Of a DNA stretch of 7,532 nt, positions 6,609 to 7,532 are shown piece by piece (positions within the stretch are counted from its first letter, which is position 1; every line of letters begins with the position of its first letter). The notes below the pieces were generated by a model. It did not search any database. It was not told where the DNA came from and worked only from the letters and a program-made list of their open reading frames with translations. The stretch lies in assembly GCA_003648395.1 (NCBI GenBank), contig QMPB01000204.1, positions 1 to 7,532 on the forward strand. The letters are read 5' to 3'. Source of the DNA: Bacteroidota bacterium (GTDB lineage: Bacteria > Bacteroidota > Bacteroidia > Bacteroidales > UBA1556). Position numbers and translations under genes: made by a program.

Positions 6609-7532
6609 ATGTTTATATTAATGGTAGTTGTTTTTGTTTTAGGCTATATGATGATAGCTCTAGAACATCCTTTGAAGCTGGATAAGGCAGCTTCAGCTCT
6701 CCTAATTGGTTCCTTAACTTGGGCTATATATGCTTTGAATAGCGTTGATATTTTGGCACTTGGAAATAGTGTAACATGGAATGCTTTGATAAATGGCTAT
6801 ACTATGAGCCCAGAGCAAACTGCAGATTTAGCAAATCATTTTGTAAAGCATGAGCTAGGTCATCATTTATCAGAAATATCTGAAATTATTTTCTTCCTTC
6901 TTGGAGCAATGACTATTGTTGAGACAGTAGACCATCATCAAGGATTTAAACTAATTACTGATAAAATTACTACTAAAAACAAAGTAAAATTACTTTGGAT
7001 ACTTGGAATATTGACATTCTTTATGTCTGCAGCTCTAGATAACCTTACTACTACTATTGTAATGGTTACACTACTTAAGAAATTAGTTGACGATAAACAA
7101 ACTCGTTGGTTCTTTGCTGCAATGATTGTTATTGCTGCTAATGCTGGTGGTGCTTGGTCTCCTATTGGTGATGTTACTACTATAATGTTATGGATTGGTG
7201 GTCAGATTACTGCCGTTAATGTTATTCTTATGGTATTTATTCCTAGTTTAGTTGCAATGGTTGTTCCTTTAGCTATTACATCATTATCAATGAAAGGTGA
7301 TGTAACAACTCCTGAAAATGCTGGTGGTGCAAAGATATTTACAACTAAAGGTGAGCAAGTTTTATTCTTAATTGTAGGTGTTGGTGCTTTATTATTTGTT
7401 CCTGTTTTCAAAACAATAACACACCTACCTCCATATATGGGAATGTTATTAGGTCTTGGTGTTTTATGGGTTGTTACAGAAATATTACAAAAAAGAAAAC
7501 ATAAAGAAGTTAAAACTCACCTTACAGTAGTA
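6609..7532 (+). CDS. nhaD: Na+/H+ antiporter NhaD, N-terminal 308 residues; 3' end outside window
   Basis: NhaD is an inner-membrane antiporter that expels Na+ (or Li+) in exchange for protons, for salt and alkaline-pH homeostasis. The frame is open from ATG 6609 to the right edge with no stop, so the gene is cut there; family members are usually well over 400 residues. It has several hydrophobic segments with the family blocks EIIFFLLGAMTIVE (92-105), SAALDNLTTTIVM (140-152) and NAGGAWSPIGDVTTIMLW (178-195). The polar residues D144, N145, N178, D188 and T190 match by spacing those shown important in Vibrio cholerae NhaD, as far as I recall. A histidine-rich loop (residues 77-86) precedes the first block. 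Codons are rich in GCT, GGT and ACT. An alternative start at 6621 would drop four residues; 6609 is preferred because the extra residues extend the first hydrophobic helix. Confidence 0.94.
   Translation, partial: MFILMVVVFVLGYMMIALEHPLKLDKAASALLIGSLTWAIYALNSVDILALGNSVTWNALINGYTMSPEQTADLANHFVKHELGHHLSEISEIIFFLLGAMTIVETVDHHQGFKLITDKITTKNKVKLLWILGILTFFMSAALDNLTTTIVMVTLLKKLVDDKQTRWFFAAMIVIAANAGGAWSPIGDVTTIMLWIGGQITAVNVILMVFIPSLVAMVVPLAITSLSMKGDVTTPENAGGAKIFTTKGEQVLFLIVGVGALLFVPVFKTITHLPPYMGMLLGLGVLWVVTEILQKRKHKEVKTHLTVV

Noticed and set aside
6849..6863. HELGH in the NhaD-like protein matches the HExxH zinc-protease motif.
   Set aside because: It lies in a loop of an obvious NhaD antiporter, just before the family block EIIFFLLGAMTIVE, where histidine-rich sequence is normal for the family. 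No other protease feature is present.
7202..7411. Minus-strand open frame of 69 codons near the right edge.
   Set aside because: It is antisense to nhaD, whose frame is unbroken across the region and carries family motifs.

Overview
The window comes from an AT-rich bacterial chromosome, most likely a member of the Bacteroidota. Three near-identical promoter cores of the form TAnnTTTG (TACATTTG, TACTTTTG, TACATTTG) stand shortly before three gene starts. This is the -7 element of the Bacteroidota primary sigma factor. No clear Shine-Dalgarno sequences precede the starts, and the leaders are A/T-rich, which also fits that phylum. I cannot name a genus. All genes lie on the plus strand and are tightly packed. 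I see no tRNA, rRNA, CRISPR array, insertion sequence or phage gene.

Layout. (1) 2-538 is the 3' end of an aspartate ammonia-lyase gene (aspA), closed by an intrinsic terminator at about 559-599. (2) A promoter at 643-650 drives a three-gene unit: an MBL-fold metallohydrolase resembling quorum-quenching lactonases (683-1519), an ABC transporter ATPase (1522-2421, 2-nt gap) and its ABC-2 type permease (2421-3233, 1-nt overlap). (3) A promoter at 3257-3264, almost touching the next start codon, drives a second three-gene unit: a membrane-anchored sulfatase/LTA-synthase-family enzyme (3271-5181), a YegS/DagK-type lipid kinase (5171-6097, overlapping start) and a SUI1/eIF1-like small protein (6099-6428, 1-nt gap). 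(4) After a 180-nt gap, a third promoter (6568-6575) precedes the first 308 codons of an NhaD-type Na+/H+ antiporter, which runs off the right edge.

How the genes may work together. The ATPase and permease form one exporter; the co-transcribed hydrolase may act on the same chemical signal or stress, but its substrate cannot be read from sequence. The second unit looks like a phospholipid head-group cycle. An LtaS/OpgB-like enzyme would move phosphoglycerol (or a related head group) from phospholipid to an acceptor outside the inner membrane and leave diacylglycerol. The kinase made from the overlapping gene could phosphorylate that diacylglycerol back to phosphatidic acid. AspA (aspartate to fumarate plus ammonia) and NhaD (sodium and pH homeostasis) are housekeeping genes. 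Their codon use, rich in GCT, GGT and CGT, differs from the ATA/AGA/GGA-rich middle genes and suggests higher expression.

Nothing here is convincingly a new defence or mobile system. The points most worth a second look are the LtaS-like/lipid-kinase/SUI1 operon, its probably leaderless transcript, and the lactonase-like enzyme coupled to an ABC exporter.
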